A stretch of DNA of 14,141 bases from CAZJJK01 sp964546285 (GTDB taxonomy: Bacteria > Spirochaetota > Spirochaetia > Treponematales > Breznakiellaceae). The translations under genes were made by a program, and so were the position numbers. Positions 1-6,426 of this stretch are shown piece after piece (the first letter of the stretch is position 1; every line of letters starts with the position of its first letter). The stretch lies in assembly GCA_964546285.1 (NCBI GenBank), contig CAZJJK010000091.1, positions 1 through 14,141 on the forward strand. The letters are read 5' to 3'. A model generated the notes under the pieces. The model made no database searches and was not told where the DNA came from. It worked only from the letters and a program-made list of their open reading frames with translations.

Positions 1-431
1 TCGGCGCTATCGAAATATTTCCGGACATCAAGCTTAAGAAACCAAGGATGGGCCTTGCAACGGGAAAAGGCGTGCCGCAAGGCGGCGTGCATGCCCTTGC
101 CCTTGCGGCATGCGTAACTGTGGTAGACAAGTCCCCGCTCGAAAAATGGCTCAAGGACATTCATAATGGCATGGTGCATCACCCGCTCAGGGAAGGCGGC
201 GGCGCAGATCGTGCGTTCTTTGGGATCATACACCTTGAACATGCGGTAGTCTCCCCATTCGGGGTCCAGACATTCAAGGCGCCGAGTTACGGAAGCAAGA
301 TTACCTTCAACATCCCTCTGGAATTCAAGCGCGGCCGTGCTGTGCCGTTTCCCTCTAAGCGCCTTGAAGAGAGCCAGATGTAAATTATCCCGATCGATGA
401 TGCTAGGATACAGACTTCCCTGCCGTTTGAT
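1..431 (-). CDS. DGR reverse transcriptase, 5' part only (cut by window edge)
   Basis: This is the N-terminal ~143 residues of a group-II-intron-like reverse transcriptase of the diversity-generating retroelement class, which copies a template-repeat RNA with adenine errors and retargets the cDNA to the variable region. The protein begins IKRQGSLYPSIIDRDNL, matching the family's usual MKR.G.LY..I...NL start. Visible RT blocks are YDPKERTICAAAFPERV (~68-84), HHAIMNVLEPFFE and HSYACRKGKGMHAA (fingers), then FLKLDVRKYFDS (~131-142), motif A with the first catalytic Asp at ~135. The YxDD box and the DGR-type motif 4 lie outside the window. No ATG, GTG or TTG fits the start. ATC at 429-431 has GAGGAGG six bases upstream and aligns with the family Met, so I take it as the start. 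It overlaps the HRDC gene by 29 nt in another frame. CTG starts or frameshifting from the HRDC gene are alternatives. Confidence 0.88.
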   Translation of the reverse strand, partial: MKRQGSLYPSIIDRDNLHLALFKALRGKRHSTAALEFQRDVEGNLASVTRRLECLDPEWGDYRMFKVYDPKERTICAAAFPERVMHHAIMNVLEPFFERGLVYHSYACRKGKGMHAALRHAFSRCKAHPWFLKLDVRKYFDSA

Positions 432-915
432 CGGCGGCCTCCTCAGCCAACGAAGTTTGTCCGCCTGAACTCTGCGACTTTAGGCAATCCACCATAGCTT
501 GACCATACTTTTTGCCTTGTTTGGGACTCATTCCCGGGAGTTCAAGGTAGCTCTCAAGGGTAGCGACCTTATTCTTGATCATTGTTACCAGGTGGTCGTT
601 CGTCGCGACGCTCCATACGGGGATGCCGTCGATTTTGGCCAGCCTGGCTCTCTCATCGCGAAGTTTGTTAAATAGAAGGTAATCATCATCTCCAAGCAGA
701 GCCTTATAATCGATTTTCTGCCCTCTGACAGCTACTTCGTTTGCCGCGTTGAGGAGATATTCTACAAAAACCATCCAGCCGGTACCGCGCTCGGAGTCAA
801 TAGCCTTCCTATCCACGTTGAGCACCTTGTGCGACCTCATGAAGGTATTGAGTTCCTCCACCGCCCCATGAGCGCCGAAGGCGCTTAAGAAAAATACTTC
901 GTATTGCGAATTCAT
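403..915 (-). CDS. DGR accessory protein with HRDC domain
   Basis: This 170-residue protein has two parts. Residues ~1-55 (YEVFFLSAFGAHGAVEELNTF, RSHKVLNVDRK, GWMVFVEYL) form the small N-terminal module seen in HRDC proteins next to DGR reverse transcriptases. Residues ~78-146 (YLLFNKLRDERARLAK, IPVWSVATNDHLVTMI, LPGMSPKQGKKYG) are an HRDC domain, the helical nucleic-acid-binding fold of RecQ helicases and RNase D. In DGRs such proteins take the place of Avd and presumably bind template RNA or target DNA; that role is inferred. The ATG start has GGAGG (924-928) eight bases upstream. The gene lies between target and RT on the same strand and its 3' end overlaps the RT start, so the two are probably translationally coupled. 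The last ~25 residues (Ser/Gln/Ala-rich) look unstructured. Confidence 0.82.
   Translation of the reverse strand: MNSQYEVFFLSAFGAHGAVEELNTFMRSHKVLNVDRKAIDSERGTGWMVFVEYLLNAANEVAVRGQKIDYKALLGDDDYLLFNKLRDERARLAKIDGIPVWSVATNDHLVTMIKNKVATLESYLELPGMSPKQGKKYGQAMVDCLKSQSSGGQTSLAEEAADQTAGKSVS
438..444 (-). promoter_or_regulatory. Shine-Dalgarno for the reverse transcriptase (ATC start)
   Basis: On the minus strand GAGGAGG lies inside the HRDC gene, six bases before an ATC in the RT frame. It is the main evidence for a non-canonical RT start, because the frame has no ATG/GTG/TTG between the preceding in-frame stop and a Met ~60 residues into the RT. Confidence 0.6.
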
Positions 916-946
916 GGCGCCGTCCTCCAGCCTCTCGTTCTACCCT

Positions 947-970
947 CGGGAGGGGGCATTCCCCCTCCCG
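947..970 (-). promoter_or_regulatory. Perfect 10-bp-stem, 4-nt-loop inverted repeat
   Basis: Two perfect 10-base arms (CGGGAGGGGG and CCCCCTCCCG) enclose a 4-base loop. It lies between the variable region and the HRDC start. There is no T-run on either side, so it is not an ordinary terminator. A short-loop GC-rich hairpin downstream of the variable region is a known requirement for target recognition in the Bordetella phage DGR. This one is ~120 bp from the variable region, farther than in that model. It could instead modulate HRDC-RT expression. Confidence 0.6.
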
Positions 971-1000
971 CACCCTCCCCCCCACCGCTGTGCCTTGTTC

Positions 1001-1065
1001 GCCCGCGGGAGCTGCGGCGGATGGCGTCCTTAGCGGCCGCTCATACCGCCGCCCCACCCGCGGGC
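1001..1065 (-). promoter_or_regulatory. Long imperfect inverted repeat just after the variable region
   Basis: Outer arms 1001-1009 and 1057-1065 are a perfect 9-bp match (GCCCGCGGG/CCCGCGGGC). After four unpaired bases per side, arms 1014-1020 and 1046-1052 form a further 7 bp. The apical loop holds the 10-bp palindrome AGCGGCCGCT (1032-1041). It begins 24 bp beyond the target stop codon, close to where DGR cruciforms lie. No T-tract follows. I infer a DGR target-site cruciform or an intra-operon attenuator. Confidence 0.5.
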
Positions 1066-1088
1066 TTGCTTTGCTTAAAATCCGGAAC

Positions 1089-3897
1089 TCAGGGGCGCCG
1101 GACAACACGGATGCCGAGGTTGCTGAACCGGGAGTTCGGGTTGGTGTAGCCACGGTTAGAGACGGTGCAGATACTGGCATCGTAGTCCCAGCTGCCGCCG
1201 CGCCCAACGCGGTACGTGCCCGAGGCCGCTCCCACGGGATCGCTCTGCGTCCCGCTCGGATAGCTCCCGTACCAGTCCCAGCACCATTCCCAGACATTCC
1301 CGCTCATATCGTAAAGGCCCAGCTTGTTCGGCGTTTTGCCGCCCACCGCGTGACTCGTACTCCCAGAGTTGCTGGTGTACCAAGCTACGCCATCTATCGT
1401 ATCGCTTCCGGCGTAGGTGTAGCTGTCTACCGGTGTCCCGCCCCGCGCCGCGTATTCCCACTCGGCTTCGGTCGGCAGACGGTAACCATTGGCGTCCATA
1501 TTCATCACCGCCGCGTTCCAGGTGCTGTCATCGCTCGTCGGCACCGCGCCCCAACTCGCCGGATTCATGCTGCCGGAGATCGTATACACCGGCGTCAGAC
1601 CTTCCTGCATCGATAGCTTATTGCAGAATACCAGAGCGTCGTACCAGTTGATGTAGTATACCGGATAGTTCGTCCCAACCCCATAGGAGTTTGCGGGATT
1701 GCTCCCCATCACCGCCTGGTACTGGCCTTGGGTGATCTCGGTCGCGCTCATCTGGTAGGCTGAAAGGGTTACGTCGCTCGTGCCGTTGTTGAAACTACCG
1801 GCGGGGACGTTCACCATGGTAAAATCGGACAGGAAGTAGCTATTGATGGTGATTTCCCGTGTTGTTTGGGATGTCACACCCCACTTGTCTCGCGCTTCCA
1901 NNNNNNNNNNNNNNNNNNNNNNNNNNNNNNNNNNNNNNNNNNNNNNNNNNNNNNNNNNNNNNNNNNNNNNNNNNNNNNNNNNNNNNNNNNNNNNNNNNNN
2001 CGGATCGTCGCCTCCGGGGTGCCGCAGCTGATGGTCCAGCCGCTGACGCCCGCCGCCACCACCGGCGTGGCTACCTTCAATGTATAGGCGCTGCTAGCGA
2101 CCGCGCTCGGCGTCCAGCCCGCTATAAAGGCGGCGGCCTTTAGCGTCAGACTGCGGTCGATGCTGAGCGCGCTTGAATACGTCTCACTCATTTCCGTGGG
2201 ATCGTCGCCATTCGTCGTATAGCGGATCATCGCGCCATCGGTCGTCGTCAAAAGCGTGCAAGTCTGCGTATCGTTGTAGCTCCCCGCCGCCAGGCTCACG
2301 AGGGGAGCGGCGGGCGAGAGCACATAACCCGCGCTGAAAACCTCGTCGCTCAGGATGGAGCCAAAGGCCCGCGCCTTAATGGTCGTGTTCCCGGTCACCG
2401 CGATAGCGCCGGAGTAGACAGGACTGGTTTCAGCGGGATCGTCGCCGTTGGTGGTATAGCGCAGGGTGCCGCCTAAACCATTAGAAATGTTCACTGTCTG
2501 TGCGCTGTTATAGGTACCCGCGGGCGGATCAAAGCTGATAGCGTCGGCCTGGTTCATCGCGTAGACCGAATAGAAGTCCAGGTCGTAGACGCCCAGGTAG
2601 CCCAAGTGGGTTTGGTCATTGAATAAGACCGTTGTCTGGGTCTCGGTGTTGTTGGGCTCGTTGATCGTCGCCGTCGTCAGCTCCGAGCCGTTGGTGACTG
2701 GGCTTGCCCCGACGCGGACCGCGTACTTGGTTTCGGAATTGTATCCAGCACCTGAGAGCGCCAGGATGTAGGGCTGGTTCCGCTCGGGCACGGCAACGCT
2801 CCCCGTATAGCCATTGGTCCTGAAGGGCAAGGAACGGCGGTCGGGACTGATCAGCACGCCCTGCACCTCTTTCGCCGCGCTCCGAACGTAGATCGTCATG
2901 TTTCTTCGGAAAAAGCGCAAGGAAATGGCGTCGTTCCATTCGTTGAGACCGTCCACGCTCGTGATACGCACCGGGATGCTGTAGGTCGCTTCCGCGGATT
3001 CAAGCGAGGCTACGTTCATCGTGAGGTTGATAAGCTTTTCGCCGCCTGAGGCCTGCACCGTGCCCAAAATGTCGCTCAGTTGGCCGGTTAGGCTCATGCC
3101 CTCAGGCTGTGTGATGACGTAGTCGGCGCTCAGCATATCCGCCGTCCCGATATTCCTGATCTTGATCGTCAAGCTATAGCTCACTCCCGCGTAAAGGTTC
3201 TCCGGATCACCGCTGATGGCGTAGCTTACCTTAAAGTTCTGCGCCGCCTCCCCTACCGTGATGAAACCCAGGTTCTCCCCGTCAAAAACCGGGACTACCG
3301 TGGTGGTGACAGGATTGGCCACGCCCGTTTGGACGGGAACTACTAATTCGTATTCGTCGCCGAGAATGATGTCCTCTGGATTGACGATCCCGTTTGAATC
3401 CGTCAGCGTTTCCCGCTTGTCCGTCGGGTTTTTCAAATTCCGGACGATCATCCTGATGCCGCCGATACCCGCCAAACCACGAGCGGCGGCGGCCGCGCCG
3501 GAACCCGCCACGCCCAATTCCACCGTGGCCGTGGCGCCCGACTTGCGGAACAGGAAGTACGGCAGGCTCCCGCCGCTTTGCGCTTTTACCTCAAGAAGAT
3601 TATCCGTCTCCCGCTCCGCCCGCAGACCGGAAAACTCTATCGCGTCGTCCTGGCTCAGCGTCACGGCCGCCGCCGCGGCGCCGCCTACCTTCACCGTTGA
3701 ATCGGAGACATACCATTCCTCGTTGGTCCCGTCCATCCGCACCCAAGTTCCCCAGAAATAACTGCCTATGGCACCGACTTCCGGTGTCGGCGGAGTCGTT
3801 CCCGGCCCTACTCCCGGACAAGAGCTGAGGCAGCTGATGAGGAATAGACTACCAAGGAAGGAAGGAAGGAAGGAAGGAAGGAAGAATTGCGGCGCAT
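1089..3897 (-). CDS. DGR target: variable surface lipoprotein with FGE fold (phase-OFF as assembled)
   Basis: Large exported lipoprotein that displays a hypervariable ligand-binding surface, of the treponemal TvpA type. The order is: signal peptide encoded by a CCTT repeat; lipobox (LISC, or LSSC four residues on) with a Pro/Thr/Gly-rich linker; an N-terminal module (GSYFWGTWVRMDG, EEWYVSDS); a beta-rich region with a CARDB-like segment; at least two, probably three, chitobiase/hexosaminidase-C-type repeats; then an FGE-sulfatase/C-type-lectin fold (FTMVNVPAGSF, RLPTEAEWEYAARGG, GLYDMSGNVWEWCWDWYG, RGGSW) ending in the VR. The N-gap interrupts it. Upstream (3895-2001) and downstream (1900-1089) segments are each open but in different frames, as expected for a gap of unknown true length. 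The ATG at 3897 has AGGAGG six bases upstream, but at the current repeat number it reads into a TAG after 29 codons. One more 4-nt unit joins it to the lipoprotein frame. A sequencing error in the tract is the main alternative. Confidence 0.85.
1092..1187 (-). other. DGR variable region (VR) of the target gene
   Basis: The final codons of the FGE-fold domain show the DGR signature. From 1187 down to 1110, codons at variable sites all end in C or T and look like AAC/AAT with the adenines replaced: GAC, TAC, GAT, AGT, ATC, then GGC, TAC, ACC, AAC, then AAC, TCC, then TTC, AGC, AAC, then ATC. They are interspersed with invariant-looking GCC, TGC ACC GTC TCT, CGT, CCG, CGG, CTC GGC codons. The invariant tail CGT GTT GTC CGG CGC CCC before the stop is the likely initiation-of-mutagenic-homing segment. 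The TR needed to prove the assignment is not in the window, so the boundaries are approximate. Confidence 0.75.
1901..2000. other. Assembly gap (100 N)
   Basis: Exactly 100 unknown bases, a typical scaffold placeholder. It lies inside the target lipoprotein just after a third chitobiase-type repeat begins (TPEATI), so the break was probably caused by near-identical repeats and the true length is unknown. On the far side the reading EARDKWGVTSQTTREI is open up to the gap, supporting one continuous gene. Confidence 0.97.
2001..2541 (-). repeat. Tandem chitobiase/hexosaminidase C-terminal-type repeats in the target protein
   Basis: Two complete ~75-80-residue repeats and the start of a third. 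Both complete units carry the hallmark RYTTNGDDP (RYTTNGDDPAETSPVYSG and RYTTNGDDPTEMSETYSS), preceded by an AGTYN/AGSYND element and followed by a TIKARAF/TLKAAAF strand. The third starts VATPVVAAGVSGWTISCGTP and runs into the gap. In this family the repeats act as extracellular stalk or carbohydrate-associated beta-sandwich modules. Here they would hold the variable FGE domain away from the membrane. Confidence 0.8.
3854..3884 (-). repeat. Tetranucleotide microsatellite in the signal peptide (phase-variation tract)
   Basis: Seven full AAGG units plus AAG on the plus strand, read as CCTT on the coding strand. Three units (12 nt) encode Pro-Ser-Phe-Leu, so gain or loss of three units only lengthens or shortens the hydrophobic core, while other changes shift the frame. 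Such tracts slip during replication and act as contingency switches. At seven units the ATG at 3897 is out of frame with the lipoprotein. Five, eight or eleven units would be in frame. Confidence 0.85.
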
Positions 3898-3931
3898 TGA
3901 AGGCCTCCTGGTTTTGAATGTTAACACTTTA

Positions 3932-3960
3932 AGTATAGCACGAATATGGAGGCTTGTCTT
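3932..3960 (-). promoter_or_regulatory. Sigma-70-type promoter of the target lipoprotein/DGR operon
   Basis: On the minus strand TATACT (3932-3937) is preceded, with a 17-base spacer, by AAGACA (3955-3960). The predicted transcript starts ~30 nt before the AGGAGG and the ATG at 3897. No other strong promoter is seen between this and the HRDC gene, so it may drive the whole DGR. Confidence 0.55.
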
Positions 3961-4173
3961 AAAATTTCCTTACAATGGAAAGCCGTGAGCTTGAATAGCG
4001 TAAGGGAAACGCTTTCAAAAACCTCACGCTTATAAAAGCTGACATGTATGGTGAACGCGATTTCGTGGTCCTGTCAAGTATTTATATGAGTGAAATACCG
4101 ACTATGGACAAACGGTAGGACTTGAGCATACCATCTATCCAATACGCGATAGAGCGGAGGCCATCTAACATTC

Positions 4174-5502
4174 ATGACTAGGATCTCAATAAATCCACAG
4201 ATGCCGTTAATAATATCGCTTGTTATGCTCTCCGCCAATTTATTGATGGAATACGGCACGCTGACTAGGCGGCGAAGCGTCTTAAGCCATATTTTATCAC
4301 GTTTTATCGCCCTAGTTATGACCTTTGCCATCTTCATCCTAATTGATCCATTAATCCCCATAAACTCATTCTTAACACGAGCTATCGCGACAACGCCTTT
4401 TTATCTCTCCTGCTTGTATCTTTTTGGGGAAAGCACGTCTCAAAAATCTTTCCTTTTCTATATGGATTATAGCGCCACCTCTTTCCTTTCATCGTTTTGC
4501 ATTTGGATAGTCGCCAAACTGCATTTTGAGAATCTCAAAGATCTCGCCGCCAGCCTCCTCTATTGCTTGATTATAATTATCCTTCTTCCAATCTACTTTA
4601 GGTATATCAGGCCACGGGTTCGCCAGATTCTCTATCTCTTCCGCAAAAGCAACCCTCTCTATGCGGCCTTCCCCTTTCTTTCCTTTGTTCTTTTTACGAT
4701 ACTCTTTGGTCCTATCGCGGTGCCAGAAACCACCAGCTGGTTTGTGTCCATGATACTCTACGCCGCTTTGATAATCCTGACCTACTATATTCTTTTTTCA
4801 CACTTCACAACAGTCTATGATAATCTTCAAGCTGATGGCGATCTGGTGCTCGCGGAAAGACAACTCACCTTACAGAAAAGATATTATGAAGAAGTGGACA
4901 AGGGTATACAAGCGCAGAATAAGCTTCTGCATGATGTGCGGCATCATATGATAGCCTTGTCAACGCTGACCAAAGCCGAGGATTATAAGGCGATAGACCA
5001 ATATATGGAGACGCTGTTGGACGCGTACGATCCGCCGGGAATTAGGCGGTTCTGTAAAAACGCCGCGGCCAACGCGATCATCGGCGGCTATGTTAATATG
5101 GCTCAAGAACATGGCATAATGACCAGGACGGACCTGGACCTGCCCGCCAGGATCGGCATGGATGATTACGAACTCTGTACCTTATTTGGCAACACTATAG
5201 AAAATGCCATCGAAGCCTGCGAACGTATTCCCAAGACCTCCGCCCTATATGAAAAACGATACATCGATATTAGGTCTAAGATCGATAAGGGACGTCTTGT
5301 GGTGAGGATTGAAAACACGTTTCTAGACGATCCCAAGCGCAAAGACCAGGGCTTCTCTTCCAGCAAAGGCTCCGGGATTGGCTTGGAAAGCGTTAGAGCC
5401 GCCGTTGAACTTTATCAAGGCAGCATGAGTTGTGAACGTCAAGATGCTCTCTTTGTATTTTCGGCCGTGCTCCGCCTGCGATCCGACGAAAAAGCCCTTT
5501 AG
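4174..5502 (+). CDS. Membrane GHKL sensor histidine kinase (AgrC-like)
   Basis: Sensor kinase of the quorum-sensing type that pairs with LytTR regulators. The first ~220 residues are hydrophobic, with about six membrane segments (for example MTFAIFILIDPLI, YCLIIIILLPIYF, SMILYAALIILTYYILF) and no extracellular domain, as in peptide-sensing AgrC-type kinases. A helical linker leads to the phosphoacceptor region LLHDVRHH (His253 or His257/258). The ATPase domain has an N-box NTIENAIEA (~340-348) and a G-box SSKGSGIGLESVR (~396-408). The start is uncertain: GGAGG (4156-4160) is 13 bases before the ATG, which is long, and Met10 at 4201 is an alternative. No clear promoter was seen in the 276 bp shared with the divergent lipoprotein gene. 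Its stop is 7 bp from that of the convergent LytTR gene, the likely partner. The signal is unknown. Confidence 0.88.
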   Translation: MTRISINPQMPLIISLVMLSANLLMEYGTLTRRRSVLSHILSRFIALVMTFAIFILIDPLIPINSFLTRAIATTPFYLSCLYLFGESTSQKSFLFYMDYSATSFLSSFCIWIVAKLHFENLKDLAASLLYCLIIIILLPIYFRYIRPRVRQILYLFRKSNPLYAAFPFLSFVLFTILFGPIAVPETTSWFVSMILYAALIILTYYILFSHFTTVYDNLQADGDLVLAERQLTLQKRYYEEVDKGIQAQNKLLHDVRHHMIALSTLTKAEDYKAIDQYMETLLDAYDPPGIRRFCKNAAANAIIGGYVNMAQEHGIMTRTDLDLPARIGMDDYELCTLFGNTIENAIEACERIPKTSALYEKRYIDIRSKIDKGRLVVRIENTFLDDPKRKDQGFSSSKGSGIGLESVRAAVELYQGSMSCERQDALFVFSAVLRLRSDEKAL

Positions 5503-5509
5503 CGGCGTA

Positions 5510-6220
5510 TTATAGGCCCTTAGCCGTATGGGAGGCGAAACTCGCTTTCGCCTTGGATAGGGCGATGCTGATAGGCAGATCCTGACCATCTTCTAAACGC
5601 ATCTTTTCATCCACAATACCAAGCACATGGTCCAAATTGACCAGAAAGCTTTTATGACAACGGAGAAAACGCTTGTCGCCGCATTTCACCTCAAGGTTAT
5701 CAAGTCTATCGTAATATTTTATATCGCCGAGTGACTTTGTATGCAGTATCACGACCCTCGCGTTGCTTTCGGCATAGACAAGATCATCCAATGAAACCCG
5801 ATAGCAACCCTGACGATTCTTTACTGGTATGCTTTTTTCTCCGCCCCGCGATCGTTCGTCCAAAGCCAAATTTAAGGCCATGTTCAGGTTATCGGCAGCT
5901 ATGGGCTTTAACAGATAGTGGAGCGCCCGAACCCCATAACCATCAATGGCGTGGGCCCTAGAATTGGTCGCGAAAATAATAGCGCAGCTTGAATCCCGCT
6001 CCCTGATTCGCTTAGCGACGCTCAATCCGTCATTCGTGCCCATGTAGATATCTAAAAAAACGATGTCGTATTTCTGATCCAGAGAGGAAAGTAATTCATC
6101 GCCATTTTGATAGGCGCTGAGCTTATAAACAAGCTCTTTTCGCTTAAAAAAGTCAGCAATTAAGCTCTCCAGCCTATCTAGCTCAACCCGCTCGTCGTCA
6201 CAAATGCCAATATGTATCAC
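5510..6220 (-). CDS. LytTR-family response regulator
   Basis: DNA-binding response regulator of 236 residues. The receiver domain (1-~120) has the acidic pair Asp8/Asp9, phosphoacceptor Asp57 in IVFLDIYMG, conserved Thr85 (FATNS) and Lys105 (LLKPI). The LytTR domain (~132-232) starts SIPVKNRQGCYRVSLDDLVYAES and includes FLRCHKSFLVNLDHV, the usual pattern of this beta-rich DNA-binding fold that binds paired direct repeats. Translation starts at GTG 6220 with GGGGAG (6227-6232) six bases upstream. It converges with the GHKL kinase gene instead of sharing an operon, so the two need separate promoters. Targets are unknown. The divergent DGR lipoprotein beyond the kinase is a possible but unproven target. 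Confidence 0.9.
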   Translation of the reverse strand: MIHIGICDDERVELDRLESLIADFFKRKELVYKLSAYQNGDELLSSLDQKYDIVFLDIYMGTNDGLSVAKRIRERDSSCAIIFATNSRAHAIDGYGVRALHYLLKPIAADNLNMALNLALDERSRGGEKSIPVKNRQGCYRVSLDDLVYAESNARVVILHTKSLGDIKYYDRLDNLEVKCGDKRFLRCHKSFLVNLDHVLGIVDEKMRLEDGQDLPISIALSKAKASFASHTAKGL

Positions 6221-6290
6221 GCTTTACTCCCCGCGATATTTCAGTATATCAGGCATCGCCCAGCCGCACTAAGTTTGCGATGGCGGTCAT

Positions 6291-6317
6291 ATTTCAAAAG
6301 CGGAAATCCTTTGAAAT
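6291..6317 (-). promoter_or_regulatory. Inverted repeat in the LytTR leader
   Basis: Perfect 8-base arms ATTTCAAA (6291-6298) and TTTGAAAT (6310-6317) are separated by 11 bases, downstream of the predicted promoter and ~70 nt before the LytTR start. It could form a leader hairpin or be a dimer binding site. No T-run follows, so a terminator is unlikely. Confidence 0.35.
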
Positions 6318-6363
6318 AGACCCCCTTGTTTTCTACATGGCATTCAAACATAAATATAAAATT

Positions 6364-6392
6364 AATATCGATATTTGCTCCATTTGTGTCAA
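6364..6392 (-). promoter_or_regulatory. Possible promoter of the LytTR regulator
   Basis: A perfect minus-strand TTGACA (6387-6392) is followed after 17 bases by GATATT (6364-6369; 4 of 6 match to TATAAT) in an AT-rich stretch. It would give an untranslated leader of about 135 nt before the GTG start, which contains an inverted repeat. Confidence 0.4.
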
Positions 6393-6426
6393 AATTGAGT
6401 CATGAAATGTTAAAAGTCAGAACCAC

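Noticed and set aside
48..383. Plus-strand open frame of 111 codons starting MGLATGKGVPQGG
   Set aside because: It lies antisense to the reverse transcriptase, whose minus-strand frame has recognisable RT motifs throughout; the plus reading has none.
947..970. Rho-independent terminator after the target gene
   Set aside because: The stem is GC-rich and perfect, but there is no T-run after either side, so termination at this hairpin is not supported.
916..1088. Template repeat between target and accessory gene
   Set aside because: The stretch shows no match to the VR and lacks the AAC-rich composition a TR needs.
990..1616. Plus-strand open frame of 208 codons rich in Arg, Ala and Pro
   Set aside because: It is antisense to the FGE domain of the target gene; its composition is the typical shadow of a GC-rich gene.
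3742..3744. GTG at 3742 as the real start of the lipoprotein
   Set aside because: The frame continues upstream through GSYFWGTW, a Pro/Thr linker and a lipobox to the CCTT tract; starting at 3742 would remove the whole export signal.
3258..3761. Plus-strand open frame of 167 codons
   Set aside because: Antisense to the N-terminal part of the lipoprotein, with low-complexity Ala/Pro/Ser content and no family features.
4009..4032. Repeated ACGCTT motif upstream of the kinase as paired LytTR sites
   Set aside because: The motif is short, the spacing (about 17) differs from the usual ~21 bp, and it matches the LytTR consensus poorly.
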